DNA from: Bacillota bacterium
Lineage (GTDB): Bacteria; Bacillota; Clostridia; Acetivibrionales; DTU013
Length of the DNA stretch: 64,000 nucleotides
NCBI GenBank assembly: GCA_023426125.1
Contig: JAFABI010000105.1
Span: forward strand, 94,969-158,968
Direction: 5' to 3'
Shown: positions 27,729-35,933 of the stretch, piece by piece
Layout: each line of letters begins with the position of its first letter
How positions within the stretch are numbered: the first letter of the stretch is position 1
Notes under the pieces: generated by a model
What the model was told of the DNA's origin: nothing
The model's database searches: none
The model's input: the letters and a program-made list of their open reading frames with translations, nothing else
Program-made: the position numbers and the translations under genes

Positions 27729-27759
27729 AATTCATCCCTCTTTTCGTCATCCCTGTTGT

Positions 27760-27777
27760 TTGTTAAAAATTTATCAA
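27760..27777 (-). promoter_or_regulatory. Second, near-consensus Rex box
   Basis: TTGTTAAAAATTTATCAA differs from the palindromic Rex consensus TTGTTAA-N4-TTAACAA at one position. It is 32 bases upstream of the adhE ATG and 23 bases from the perfect box. Confidence 0.6.
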
Positions 27778-27782
27778 TCCTC

Positions 27783-27800
27783 TTGTTAAAATATTAACAA
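27783..27800 (-). promoter_or_regulatory. Perfect Rex operator upstream of adhE
   Basis: TTGTTAAAATATTAACAA is an exact match to the TTGTTAA-N4-TTAACAA operator of the NADH-sensing repressor Rex, 55 bases upstream of the adhE start. Rex releases DNA when NADH rises, which would switch on ethanol formation. Confidence 0.85.
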
Positions 27801-27822
27801 ATAATATTGTTTTTGTGAAATG

Positions 27823-27852
27823 CGAAAAAGATATACCGGTATGTGTTTTTCG
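27823..27852. terminator. Hairpin between lysR and adhE, possible terminator
   Basis: CGAAAAAGATATACC pairs imperfectly with GGTATGTGTTTTTCG with no spacer (ATACCGGTAT core). It lies about 75 bases past the LysR gene stop and carries T-rich sequence within the minus-strand arm. It could equally be an operator. Confidence 0.35.
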
Positions 27853-27927
27853 ATATATCCGTTTCCTTCTTTCGCCTTATTCCTTTACAGTCTCCCCTGT
27901 TATGTCCCTTCACCGCAGCCGGTTCCG

Positions 27928-28848
27928 CTACAGCTCTTCCTTCGCCCGATAAACCTCTGCAATAAACTGCTTTTCAATCTCCGTCAGGTGATAACCCTTC
28001 CGGTAAATCAGCACATCTTTGTACTTTTTCCTGCTGGAAATGCATTCCCTTTCCACCAGGCCGAATTGGGCCAGTATCCTTTGAGGAATGGGCGATACCC
28101 ACATAAAGGTGTTGGCGACATTGGAAAGCAGGTCGAACTGGCTGCTCCTCTCAAAAACCAGGATGCGCTTGTTCACAAACTCCGACAGCTCCGCCTTCTT
28201 AACGTCGATGACAGGAAGCGACGGCACATACGGGTCTCCATGGGCAATCTCGATGTATTCGCTGAGATCGGAAAGCTGAATGCTGTCTTTTACGGCAAGG
28301 GGATTCTTCGCGGACATCACCAGATGGTACGAAAACTCGCAGATCACCTCCGAGGAAAGTCCCTTTTCCTGCAGCAGGGCCTTGAAATACTGCTCGAAGG
28401 TCGTCTGATAACGGATGATCCCCAGCTTGTAGTCAGCCTGCAGCACATTGCTGATGGCCTTCATGGAATTGGTCTCCTTATAGAAGATTTCCAGATGCCT
28501 TGCCGTATCAATTTTCTTTACAAACTCCGTAAAAGCGCATCCGATATAGCTGGCGCGCGGGACCGAAATCAAAAGCTTTTGCTTGTCGCTGCTGCGGTTC
28601 TGGTACATGGCTTCCACTTCATCCACCTGGGCCAGGATCTTCTTTGCGTATTGCAAAAACTCTATCCCCTGCGGCGTCGGCGAAATCCCTTTGGAAGTCC
28701 GTTTAAAAATGGTAATTCCAAGAGTGCTCTCCAGCTCTTTGATGGCGCGGCTTAAATTGGGCTGCCCCATGAACAGATCGTCCGCCGCCTTGCTGATGGA
28801 CCGGCTTTTTTCCACCTCTACCGCATATTTTAAATGTAACAGATTCAT
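27928..28848 (-). CDS. LysR-family transcriptional regulator
   Basis: 306 aa from ATG 28848 (MNLLHLKYAV), with an AGGAG box 7 bases upstream; a start 7 codons earlier is less well placed. N-terminal winged HTH (SISKAADDLFMGQPNLSRAI, KELESTLGITIF) and a substrate-binding-like effector domain from about 90. It lies between adhE and the folate operon on the same strand, with a terminator after folD, so its target is uncertain; adhE is one candidate. Confidence 0.9.
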   Translation of the reverse strand: MNLLHLKYAVEVEKSRSISKAADDLFMGQPNLSRAIKELESTLGITIFKRTSKGISPTPQGIEFLQYAKKILAQVDEVEAMYQNRSSDKQKLLISVPRASYIGCAFTEFVKKIDTARHLEIFYKETNSMKAISNVLQADYKLGIIRYQTTFEQYFKALLQEKGLSSEVICEFSYHLVMSAKNPLAVKDSIQLSDLSEYIEIAHGDPYVPSLPVIDVKKAELSEFVNKRILVFERSSQFDLLSNVANTFMWVSPIPQRILAQFGLVERECISSRKKYKDVLIYRKGYHLTEIEKQFIAEVYRAKEEL

Positions 28849-28978
28849 ATCCTTGCTCCTTGCGTTCATCTTCTTTGATTATAACCCTTGTGAATTTTAT
28901 GTCAATAAACAAGCCGGTATTGAAGGAAAAAATATTTTAAAATTGATTCTGCTTTGGCATAATCTTTGGTGTGGGAAA

Positions 28979-29012
28979 GAAGAGGGTGTCGAATAAGAAG
29001 ACACTCTCTTCT
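28979..29012 (-). terminator. Terminator after folD
   Basis: The minus-strand stem AGAGAGTGTC/GACACCCTCT has a 9-base loop followed by TCTTTCCC. It lies about 70 bases after the folD stop and probably ends the long one-carbon operon. The T-run is better on the plus strand (TCTTCTTTTG). Confidence 0.55.
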
Positions 29013-29081
29013 TTTGCATTGCAAATAAAAATCTTCCGCCTTGAGGTTGCCCTTACGGAAAACTCCATAAATTCCAATTCC

Positions 29082-29945
29082 TTATTCCTCAGACAACCCG
29101 CACTTTCTTTTGGCCGCTCTTATCACATGGGCGGCCAGCACCGAAGTCGTGACGGCGCCGACGCCTCCCGGCACCGGAGTGATATATCCGGCCTTCTTTA
29201 CCGCGCTGTTAAAGTCCACATCGCCGCATATATTGCCCGCTCCGTCAAAGTTTATACCCACATCCAGCACAACAGCCCTGTCGCCCACATGGGAGCCTTT
29301 GATCACTCCGGCTTTTCCGGCGGCGGCAACCAGTATTTCCGCATTCCTGCATATTTGCTCCAGTCCATAGGTCTTGGTATGGCATATGGTCACTGTGGCA
29401 TGTCTGTTTAACAGAAGCATTGAAAGCGGTTTCCCGACAACCATGCTCCTGCCGACAACAACAATATTCCTTCCCTGGATTTCTATATTGTAATGATCCA
29501 GTATTTCTACCACCGCCTCGGGGGTACAGGGTGCAAACCCGCTTTTGTCTCCGGCAAAAACCTTTGCCGTGTTTTCCGGATTCTGGCCGTCCACGTCTTT
29601 TTCTGCCAAAATCGCATGCTTTACCGCATCTTCGTTTATATGCCGCGGGAGCGGCCTGAACAAAAGAATCCCATGGATTCTGTCGTCCCTGTTGATTTTG
29701 TCCATTTCGGATAAAAAATCTTCCTGCCCTGTGTTTTCGGGATAATCAAACACCTGTACCTCTATTCCTATTTCCCCGAAACGCTTTTTCACGCCCCGCT
29801 CATAGGCAATGTCGTCCGGCCTTGCCCCGAGCCTTACGATTGCAAGCGTCGGAATCCTGCCGCAGCGGTTCAGCTCTTCCGCCTGGGGTATCAGCTTTTC
29901 CTTCATCGCGCCGGCCACCTGGGCGCCTTTCATTAAAACAGCCAC
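29082..29945 (-). CDS. folD: Methylene-tetrahydrofolate dehydrogenase FolD, apparently lacking cyclohydrolase residues
   Basis: 287 aa, GTG start at 29945 with a GGAGG-type box. The dinucleotide-binding region (VVGRSMVVGKPLSMLL) and the C-terminal YITPVPGGVG are normal. The catalytic lysine of bifunctional FolD (Y-V-x-x-K) is replaced: a gapless alignment from Pro43 to Gly60 places Val52 there (Lys53/54 follow). The second cyclohydrolase residue, Gln in GILVQLPLP, is Phe96 in GILLFRPLP. Both changes suggest dehydrogenase-only activity, with the next gene upstream encoding a separate cyclohydrolase. KDVDG at 116-120 is kept. It is the last gene of the methyl-branch operon. Confidence 0.93.
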   Translation of the reverse strand: MAVLMKGAQVAGAMKEKLIPQAEELNRCGRIPTLAIVRLGARPDDIAYERGVKKRFGEIGIEVQVFDYPENTGQEDFLSEMDKINRDDRIHGILLFRPLPRHINEDAVKHAILAEKDVDGQNPENTAKVFAGDKSGFAPCTPEAVVEILDHYNIEIQGRNIVVVGRSMVVGKPLSMLLLNRHATVTICHTKTYGLEQICRNAEILVAAAGKAGVIKGSHVGDRAVVLDVGINFDGAGNICGDVDFNSAVKKAGYITPVPGGVGAVTTSVLAAHVIRAAKRKCGLSEE

Positions 29946-29961
29946 TTTCTCCGCCCTCCTT

Positions 29962-30588
29962 TCATTTCAACTGTTCCTCCACATTCCGGTATACCCTGTC
30001 AGCCCTTGCAATACATTGGCTGATCAGCATTTCCGCTTTTTTATTGATTGCTTCGGCATATTTCCTGTCCTTCATCAGCTTCGTATTAATGAAAACGTTC
30101 AAGCTTGCGCCTAAAAGTGCGGATTTACAGAACAAAACCCCCACGCCTGCATCGCTTATGGCGATCCTTGTGCCTTTAACAGCCATTTCCTCATGCAAAG
30201 CCACCGCTTCCATGGATTTTTCCATCAACTCCACGGGAACACTGCAGGCAAGCCTTAAAGCTTCTTCCATCACTGCTTCCCTGTGCTTCTTCTCCTCGTC
30301 GGTATTTTTTGGAAGCCCGTAAGCTCTTGAAAGGGGCTCAAAGACCTCGGCATCCTTCACGACCAGTGAAAGCAGCTCGCTTTGAAGCTTCCCCGCCCTG
30401 TCCAGGAGCGCCTTTATATCTTCCTGCACGCTCTCATACTTTTTCTTGCCCAATGTCAGGTTTCCCACCATGCCCCCCAGCGCGGCCCCAAGGGCGCCAA
30501 CCATCGCCGACGCCCCTCCGCCGCCCGGTATGGGCTCGGCAGAGGCAAGCATATTTAAAAACTCCCTGCAGCTTTTATCCGTCATCAT
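29962..30588 (-). CDS. fchA: Methenyl-tetrahydrofolate cyclohydrolase, FchA/FTCD family
   Basis: 208 aa, mostly helical. The family hallmark SAEPIPGGGGASAMVGALGAAL lies near 16-37, with TLGKKKY at 45-51. Members are clostridial methenyl-THF cyclohydrolase (FchA) or the cyclodeaminase part of FTCD. Located 11 bases after fhs and 16 before folD, it should interconvert formyl-THF and methenyl-THF between those two enzymes. The loss of cyclohydrolase residues in the adjacent FolD supports this role. The start has AGGAGG at normal spacing. Confidence 0.9.
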   Translation of the reverse strand: MMTDKSCREFLNMLASAEPIPGGGGASAMVGALGAALGGMVGNLTLGKKKYESVQEDIKALLDRAGKLQSELLSLVVKDAEVFEPLSRAYGLPKNTDEEKKHREAVMEEALRLACSVPVELMEKSMEAVALHEEMAVKGTRIAISDAGVGVLFCKSALLGASLNVFINTKLMKDRKYAEAINKKAEMLISQCIARADRVYRNVEEQLK

Positions 30589-30599
30589 AAATCCCTCCT

Positions 30600-32270
30600 T
30601 TAAAAGAGCCCGGATATTTTTCCGGCGGAATCAACGTCTATCTTCTCCGCGGCAGGTATTTTGGGAAGTCCCGGCATGGTCATGATCTCGCCGGTCAGTA
30701 TCACCAGGAAGCCTGCACCTGCCGAAACTTTGACTTCCTTGACAGTAACAGTAAAACCCTCAGGCCTGCCCAACAGGGAAGGGTCGTCTGACAGTGAATA
30801 CTGGGTCTTTGCCATACATATGGGCAGCCTGCCGTATCCCAGGGTTTCGAGCCTTGCAATGGCTTTTTCGGCTGATGGTGAGTATGCCACACCCTGGCCG
30901 CCATAGATCCTGGTGACAATTTCGTTAATTTTGAATTTTATGGGCTGTTTTTCATCATATAGGAATTTGAAGCCTGAAGCTCCGCCATCGATAGCCCTTA
31001 TAACCTTTCCGGCAAGATCGGTGGCGCCTTTCCCTCCCTCGGAGAATCCACTTGAAAGTGCACATTCAACACCCTGCTTGCCGCAGTAATCCTTTATAAA
31101 CTCCAATTCAGCCAATGATGTCGTATCCACATGATTTATCGCAACCACAACCGGCACTCCAAAGCTTTTCATGTTTTCAATATGCTTGCTCAGGTTTACA
31201 ATACCTTTGGACAATGCTTCCAGATTCTCTGTTTTCAGCTCCGCTTTAGGTACTCCGCCATTGTACTTCAAGGCCCTTGCCGTTGCTACGATCACAATTG
31301 CATCCGGCTTCAGATTTGCAAGCCTGCATTTGATATCCATGAATTTCTCCGCACCCAGGTCTGCGCCAAAACCGGCTTCTGTCACAACATAATCGGCCAG
31401 CTTTAAGGCCATTCTGGTAGCCACGATGCTGTTGCAGCCATGAGCGATGTTGGCAAACGGGCCGCCGTGAATGAAGGCAGGGGTATGTTCCAACGTCTGG
31501 ACAAGATTCGGCTTCAACGCATCCTTGAGAAGTGCTGCCATGGCTCCCTCGGCTTTCAGCTGACCGGCAGTCACCGGCTTATCCTCATAAGTATAGCCTA
31601 CCACTATGCTCCTGAGCTTTTCCTTCAAATCGGCCAGATCCATGGACAGGCAAAGGATTGCCATGACTTCGGACGCAACTGTGATATCAAACCCGTCTTC
31701 CCGGGGCGTTCCGTTTGCTTTTCCGTTCAACCCGTCGACAATGAACCTGAGCTGCCTGTCATTCATATCCACACATCTTTTCCAGGTAATCCTCCTTGGG
31801 TCGATTCCCAATGCATTCCCCTGGTAAATATGGTTGTCCACCAAGGCGGCCAGAAGATTGTTTGCGGCGCCGATGGCATGCATGTCCCCTGTGAAATGGA
31901 GGTTGATATCCTCCATAGGCACTACCTGCGCATATCCTCCCCCTGCCGCACCGCCTTTGACTCCGAATACCGGCCCCAGGGAAGGCTCCCTTAAAGCAAT
32001 GACCACTTTTTTCCCCAGCCTGTTCAACGCATCTCCAAGGCCTACCGAGGTGGTCGTCTTGCCTTCGCCCGCAGGGGTGGGGTTGATGGCGGTGACCAGG
32101 ATCAGTTTTCCGTCCTTCCGCGAAGCGTAATCCTGCAGTAAATTGTAATTGACCTTTGCCTTGTAATTGCCATACAGCTCTATGTCCTTTTTCTCAATCC
32201 CCAGCCTGGCGGCGATTTCCTCCACCGGCTTCATTTCAACGCTTTGCGCAATCTCAATATCGCTTTTCAT
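30600..32270 (-). CDS. fhs: Formate-tetrahydrofolate ligase
   Basis: 556 aa, full family length. The ATP-binding loop TPAGEGKTTTS lies at 65-75, and EPSLGPVFG plus FTGDMHAI match family signatures. It activates formate with ATP onto tetrahydrofolate, the first step of the methyl branch. A formate/nitrite-family channel is encoded 90 bases upstream and the cyclohydrolase follows after 11 bases, all in one direction. Confidence 0.97.
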   Translation of the reverse strand: MKSDIEIAQSVEMKPVEEIAARLGIEKKDIELYGNYKAKVNYNLLQDYASRKDGKLILVTAINPTPAGEGKTTTSVGLGDALNRLGKKVVIALREPSLGPVFGVKGGAAGGGYAQVVPMEDINLHFTGDMHAIGAANNLLAALVDNHIYQGNALGIDPRRITWKRCVDMNDRQLRFIVDGLNGKANGTPREDGFDITVASEVMAILCLSMDLADLKEKLRSIVVGYTYEDKPVTAGQLKAEGAMAALLKDALKPNLVQTLEHTPAFIHGGPFANIAHGCNSIVATRMALKLADYVVTEAGFGADLGAEKFMDIKCRLANLKPDAIVIVATARALKYNGGVPKAELKTENLEALSKGIVNLSKHIENMKSFGVPVVVAINHVDTTSLAELEFIKDYCGKQGVECALSSGFSEGGKGATDLAGKVIRAIDGGASGFKFLYDEKQPIKFKINEIVTRIYGGQGVAYSPSAEKAIARLETLGYGRLPICMAKTQYSLSDDPSLLGRPEGFTVTVKEVKVSAGAGFLVILTGEIMTMPGLPKIPAAEKIDVDSAGKISGLF

Positions 32271-32326
32271 ACCCTTTTGCGAACCCTCCTGTAATAGTTT
32301 AGTTTTTTAACGATGTGCCGCACTGA

Positions 32327-32350
32327 TGAAAATATAACTTACGCCAAAAT
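32327..32350 (+). repeat. Half-copy of the AAAATATAACTTCCG repeat family
   Basis: GCACTGATGAAAATATAACTTACG at about 32322-32345 matches the left end of the element at 47082-47105 (GCACTGGTGAAAATATAAC...) at nearly every position, but no right arm follows. It lies in the 90-base gap between the formate channel gene and fhs. Confidence 0.5.
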
Positions 32351-32360
32351 ATCACTTCTC

Positions 32361-33242
32361 CTAAATACTCTTGTCCTTACAACCTGCTGCGACAGCTTCC
32401 CTTTTCGTCCTGGGTTTATAGAGGTATACCGTCCAGTACAGGATACCGACAAAAAAGCTGCCTCCGATGATGTTTCCGAGGGTGACAGGCAAGAGGTTCC
32501 CTATAAGAAATTTCCCCCAGCCAAGTCCGGCAAGCTTTTCCGGCACAACCCCCAATGCAATTGCAGCCTCAGCCCAAACGGGATTGCCCTTTGCCAGAAT
32601 CCCCGCCGGGATATAGAACATATTTGCGACGCTGTGTTCAAAGCCGGAGGTGATAAACAGCCATATGGGGAAAAATATTGCCAAAAGCTTTCCCGCTATA
32701 TCCTTTGCGGCAAAGGACATCCATACGGCCAGGCATACCAGCCAGTTGCACAGGATCCCCATGGCAAGCGCCTTTGGAAAAGTAAGGCCCGTCTTGTACA
32801 CCGCCGTCTTGATGGTGAAACCGCCCAGCATTCCATTGGAGAAATCAAATTGACCCGAGCACAGGATCAGCAGCACGATGATCATCGAACCTGCAAAATT
32901 CCCCGTATAGACAAAAAACCAGTTCCGCAGGAGCCCCCGCCAGCGGGACTTTCCTTCGGAACAGGCGATCACCATCAGCGTATTTCCGGTAAAAAGCTCG
33001 CCTCCCGCTACCACAACCAGCATCAGCCCTGTTGCGAACAGCGCTCCGGCAAGGGCCTTGGCAATCCCCGCCGAGGTTATGGTGTGGACCGCCATATTGG
33101 ACCCTTCCGCCGCAAACGCAATGTATGCGCCCGCCAGTATCCCCAGCAAAAAAAGCCTGGCAGACGGCAGGCTTGCCTTCTTGCAGCCTGTTTCAACAAA
33201 AGCCTCCGTTATTTCCGCCGGATTGAAAAATGACTTTTCCAT
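32361..33242 (-). CDS. Formate/nitrite transporter (FocA/FdhC family) channel
   Basis: 293 aa from ATG 33242 (MEKSFFNPAE). Six membrane helices with FNT features: GELFTGNTLM near 78-87 (helix 2/omega loop), GNFAGSMI, and GFEHSVANMF near 196-205 containing the central-pore His. FNT channels carry formate, nitrite, lactate or hydrosulfide. Position directly ahead of formate-THF ligase makes formate the likely substrate, either taking it up for the methyl branch or releasing it. It is 25 bases after the FlxA-like gene. Confidence 0.9.
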   Translation of the reverse strand: MEKSFFNPAEITEAFVETGCKKASLPSARLFLLGILAGAYIAFAAEGSNMAVHTITSAGIAKALAGALFATGLMLVVVAGGELFTGNTLMVIACSEGKSRWRGLLRNWFFVYTGNFAGSMIIVLLILCSGQFDFSNGMLGGFTIKTAVYKTGLTFPKALAMGILCNWLVCLAVWMSFAAKDIAGKLLAIFFPIWLFITSGFEHSVANMFYIPAGILAKGNPVWAEAAIALGVVPEKLAGLGWGKFLIGNLLPVTLGNIIGGSFFVGILYWTVYLYKPRTKREAVAAGCKDKSI

Positions 33243-33267
33243 TCCTTTCCTCCTTTCCTCATGTTTT

Positions 33268-34101
33268 TTAATATTCGTCCGGCATTTCCGACAGCTGGGC
33301 CAGCGTGAATACCGGACCGTCGATGCAGACATATTGATGCCCGATGTTGCACTTCCCGCACTTGCCCAGACCGCAGGTCATCCGCATTTCAAGCGTTGTT
33401 ACGATCCTCTCCGGCGGCACCTTCATTTTTTCAAGCTCCCTTGTGACAGCTTTGATCATTACAGGGGGACCGCAGGTGACTACATAGGTGTCCGCCTGTT
33501 TTAACAGCCGCAGCCTGTCCAGCAGGGTATGCGGGAATCCCACGGTATGGGGCCAGCCTTCGGAAGGCCTGTCGATGGTGTATAGAATCTCCACACCCGG
33601 ACTTCTCTCCCAATCGCCGAAGTTCCATCCGTACACCACATCCTCCGGCGCCCTGAACGCCAGCAGCATTTCAATCTTTCCGTAGTTTTTCCGGTTGTCC
33701 CCGTCAAGCACATAATTGATGAGCGACCTTAAAGGTGCAAGTCCGATTCCGCCCGCCACAAAAACAAGATCCTTTCCCCTGAAGCTCTCATAGGGAAAAG
33801 AATTGCCGAAGGGGCCCCTTATCCCGATCAGGTCACCCTTGTCAAGGTTGTGTGCCGCACTGGTCACCAGCCCCGTTTCCTTTATGGAAAACTCCAGATA
33901 CTCCTTTTGGGTGGGTGAGGAGGCAATACAAAAGGGAGCCTCCCCGGTGCCGAAAACAGTGACCTCCGCAAACTGCCCGGGTTTGAAGGCAAATTCGTCC
34001 TCCAGAAGCTTTACGCGGAAGGTCTTGATATTCAGGTTTGACTTTGTCTCCTGAATAATGTCAATGATCCTGGCTTTCCTGGGAATATAACAGTTATCCA
34101 T
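33268..34101 (-). CDS. FAD/NAD(P)-binding oxidoreductase with [2Fe-2S], FlxA/HydG-like electron input subunit
   Basis: 277 aa. Ferredoxin-NADP reductase fold: FAD site near FKPGQFAEV and PFCIASSP (residues 38-64), nucleotide site VFVAGGIGLAPLRSLI near 107-122, and TCGPPVMI. The C-terminus has a [2Fe-2S] cysteine set MTCGLGKCGKCNIG...YVC. This is the layout of FlxA and of hydrogenase gamma subunits, which take electrons from NAD(P)H. It overlaps the FlxB-like gene by 8 bases and should be the pyridine-nucleotide module of the Hdr/Met complex encoded upstream. Confidence 0.85.
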   Translation of the reverse strand: MDNCYIPRKARIIDIIQETKSNLNIKTFRVKLLEDEFAFKPGQFAEVTVFGTGEAPFCIASSPTQKEYLEFSIKETGLVTSAAHNLDKGDLIGIRGPFGNSFPYESFRGKDLVFVAGGIGLAPLRSLINYVLDGDNRKNYGKIEMLLAFRAPEDVVYGWNFGDWERSPGVEILYTIDRPSEGWPHTVGFPHTLLDRLRLLKQADTYVVTCGPPVMIKAVTRELEKMKVPPERIVTTLEMRMTCGLGKCGKCNIGHQYVCIDGPVFTLAQLSEMPDEY

Positions 34102-35101
34102 CCGTCTTCATCCCGCTTTCCTTGCCGTATTCCCCTATCGTCTCCAGGGCTTCTCTCAAGTCGAAGGCCACGGGACATTTCCGCAAACACCTGCCGCAGC
34201 CCACGCAAGCCACCACCCCGTAGTTTTGCGGGTAGTATGAAAACTTGTGCATGATCCTTTGTCTGATCCTCTCCTTCTGTGTATTTCTCGGGTTATGCCC
34301 CGAAGCATGCTCGGTAAACAATGCATACTGGCATGAATCCCAGCATCTGATCCGCTGGACGCCTGCGGCGCTTTTCCTGTTGCAAAGCTCAAAGCAGTGG
34401 CAGGTAGGACAGAGATACGTGCAGGTCCCGCAGCCGATGCATTTTTGGTATAGCTTCTCCCAGACGGGCGCATGAAACAGCTGTTTCGGGTCCAGGGGAA
34501 ACCCGATTCCCACAGCGGCTTCCCACCCCTGCCTATGACTGCCTGCAGGCAAGCCGGTGCCGGCATCCGAGAGCGCCGGATCCTCTATAATATACGAAGC
34601 CTTTTCATGATTCAGCTGGAAATAATAATTTTCCTCATCCTCAAACATCGACAGGTCGGATGAACCGCTGTCTTCGGGGTCGATACCGAAACTGCGGCAA
34701 AAGCAGCCCGGCTCGTCTTTCGGGCAAGCATACCCGATAATGATGGCGTTATCCCTTCTTTTTTTGTAATAGGCATCAATAAACCTTTCATCGAGGAATA
34801 CCCTGTCCAGGACCTCGACAGACCGGATATCGCAGGGCCTGACGCCAAAAATGATCACTTTTTCCCCCTCGGTGCTTTCAGCAACTTCTCCGTCCTTATA
34901 GACGAAGAGCTCTTCGTTTTGGGGAAAGAAAAATTCTTTCACCGGATTGATGCCGTTGTCTTCAAGGCTCAGCTGCCGAAAATCCTTTGTACATTTGAAT
35001 TCCGTATGGCCTTTTCCGCTTTTTACGGGGGCAATGACGGCGTATTCCTTTGAAAGCCGGTCAAGGAAGCCTGCAAGCATGTCTTTTTTCAGCTTTTTCA
35101 T
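34094..35101 (-). CDS. 4Fe-4S dicluster protein, FlxB/HydB-like
   Basis: 335 aa. An N-terminal domain with IIFGVRPCDIRS and a GCFCRS cysteine pair is followed by two [4Fe-4S] motifs near 220-310 (CIGCGTCTYLCPTCHC and CVGCGRCLRKCP). This matches the hydrogenase beta/AsrA/FlxB family that passes electrons between the flavin subunit and other FeS proteins. It is 3 bases after the FlxC-like gene and overlaps the FlxA-like gene. Start ATG 35101 has a GGGGGG-type box. Confidence 0.82.
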   Translation of the reverse strand: MKKLKKDMLAGFLDRLSKEYAVIAPVKSGKGHTEFKCTKDFRQLSLEDNGINPVKEFFFPQNEELFVYKDGEVAESTEGEKVIIFGVRPCDIRSVEVLDRVFLDERFIDAYYKKRRDNAIIIGYACPKDEPGCFCRSFGIDPEDSGSSDLSMFEDEENYYFQLNHEKASYIIEDPALSDAGTGLPAGSHRQGWEAAVGIGFPLDPKQLFHAPVWEKLYQKCIGCGTCTYLCPTCHCFELCNRKSAAGVQRIRCWDSCQYALFTEHASGHNPRNTQKERIRQRIMHKFSYYPQNYGVVACVGCGRCLRKCPVAFDLREALETIGEYGKESGMKTDG

Positions 35102-35104
35102 TCT

Positions 35105-35929
35105 TCATCCCCCCTGCTCCATGAAGCTGTCCTGAGCGTCGTCGGGCTTATAGTCGGTCAGTGCCGGTTTTTCTCCCGTGTCCATCCCTGCTTCATACCC
35201 ATAAAGCTCCTTTACATCATAGTAGAGCCTGGAGGTAAGAAGCCTGGTTTTTATACCCATGGGACATACGCTCTCGCAGACGCCGCAGTTGATGCACCTT
35301 CCGGCCGTATGCATCGCCCTCGTCAGATGATATGCCAGGATGTCGCCGGATGTCGTCCCCTTTCCCGTCCATTCAGGCTGATTCCTGTCTGTAAAACACT
35401 TGCTGCAATAACACAGATAGCAGGCCTGTCGGCAGGCATAGCATTTTATGCATTTCGAAAATTCTCCGGCAATATAGTCCCATCTGTCGCCGGGGGACAT
35501 TTTTTCAACCGTTTCAATGAAGGGTTCCCCGGTATCGGGCTGTGAGACCCCGGCATCCTCTCCCGCCCTGTAGTCAAAAATCACAGGATTTCTTACGCTG
35601 CATTCGCTGCAGGCTGGGTTGCCCGACATTCCCCCACAGCTGACGCCGATAATTTTTACGTCTTCCCGGCTCAGCCTCCTTTCAACGATATATCCCGTAA
35701 TCGCACGGGTATCGCAGGGTTTTGCCACCACGCCGACTTTTTTCCCCTTATATCTTAGTAGATATTTGGCCAGCAGGAGGTTGCACGTAGGGTCAAAGAT
35801 GAGCTTGCCGGCCTCCTCTGCCGTCGTCGCAAAAACAGGAGTGGCTTTGCCGGGAAGCGCCGAAGCCCCATAGCCGACGACCAGCTCCACTTCGCCGCTC
35901 TCCAGCATTTTTGCCGCAATATTTCTCAA
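35105..35929 (-). CDS. 4Fe-4S protein, FlxC-like
   Basis: 274 aa with start ambiguous: a TTG at 35929 (followed by LR-type residues) fits family alignment best; the first in-frame ATG is 7 codons later without a good RBS. Motifs: VVAKPCDTRAI near 68-78, VSCGGMSGNPACSECS, then CIKCYACRQACYLCYCSKC and CINCGVCESVCPMG. These belong to the F420-hydrogenase-beta/FlxC group. It lies between mvhD and the FlxB-like gene in the same tight run. Confidence 0.8.
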   Translation of the reverse strand: MRNIAAKMLESGEVELVVGYGASALPGKATPVFATTAEEAGKLIFDPTCNLLLAKYLLRYKGKKVGVVAKPCDTRAITGYIVERRLSREDVKIIGVSCGGMSGNPACSECSVRNPVIFDYRAGEDAGVSQPDTGEPFIETVEKMSPGDRWDYIAGEFSKCIKCYACRQACYLCYCSKCFTDRNQPEWTGKGTTSGDILAYHLTRAMHTAGRCINCGVCESVCPMGIKTRLLTSRLYYDVKELYGYEAGMDTGEKPALTDYKPDDAQDSFMEQGG

Positions 35930-35933
35930 TTCA

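Noticed and set aside
27820..28755. A 311-codon plus-strand frame across the LysR gene.
   Set aside because: It mirrors the minus-strand LysR gene, which has clear HTH motifs and an RBS; the plus frame has none.
29962..30588. FchA-family protein as a histidine-degradation cyclodeaminase.
   Set aside because: No histidine catabolism genes are nearby; it sits between fhs and a FolD that lacks cyclohydrolase residues.
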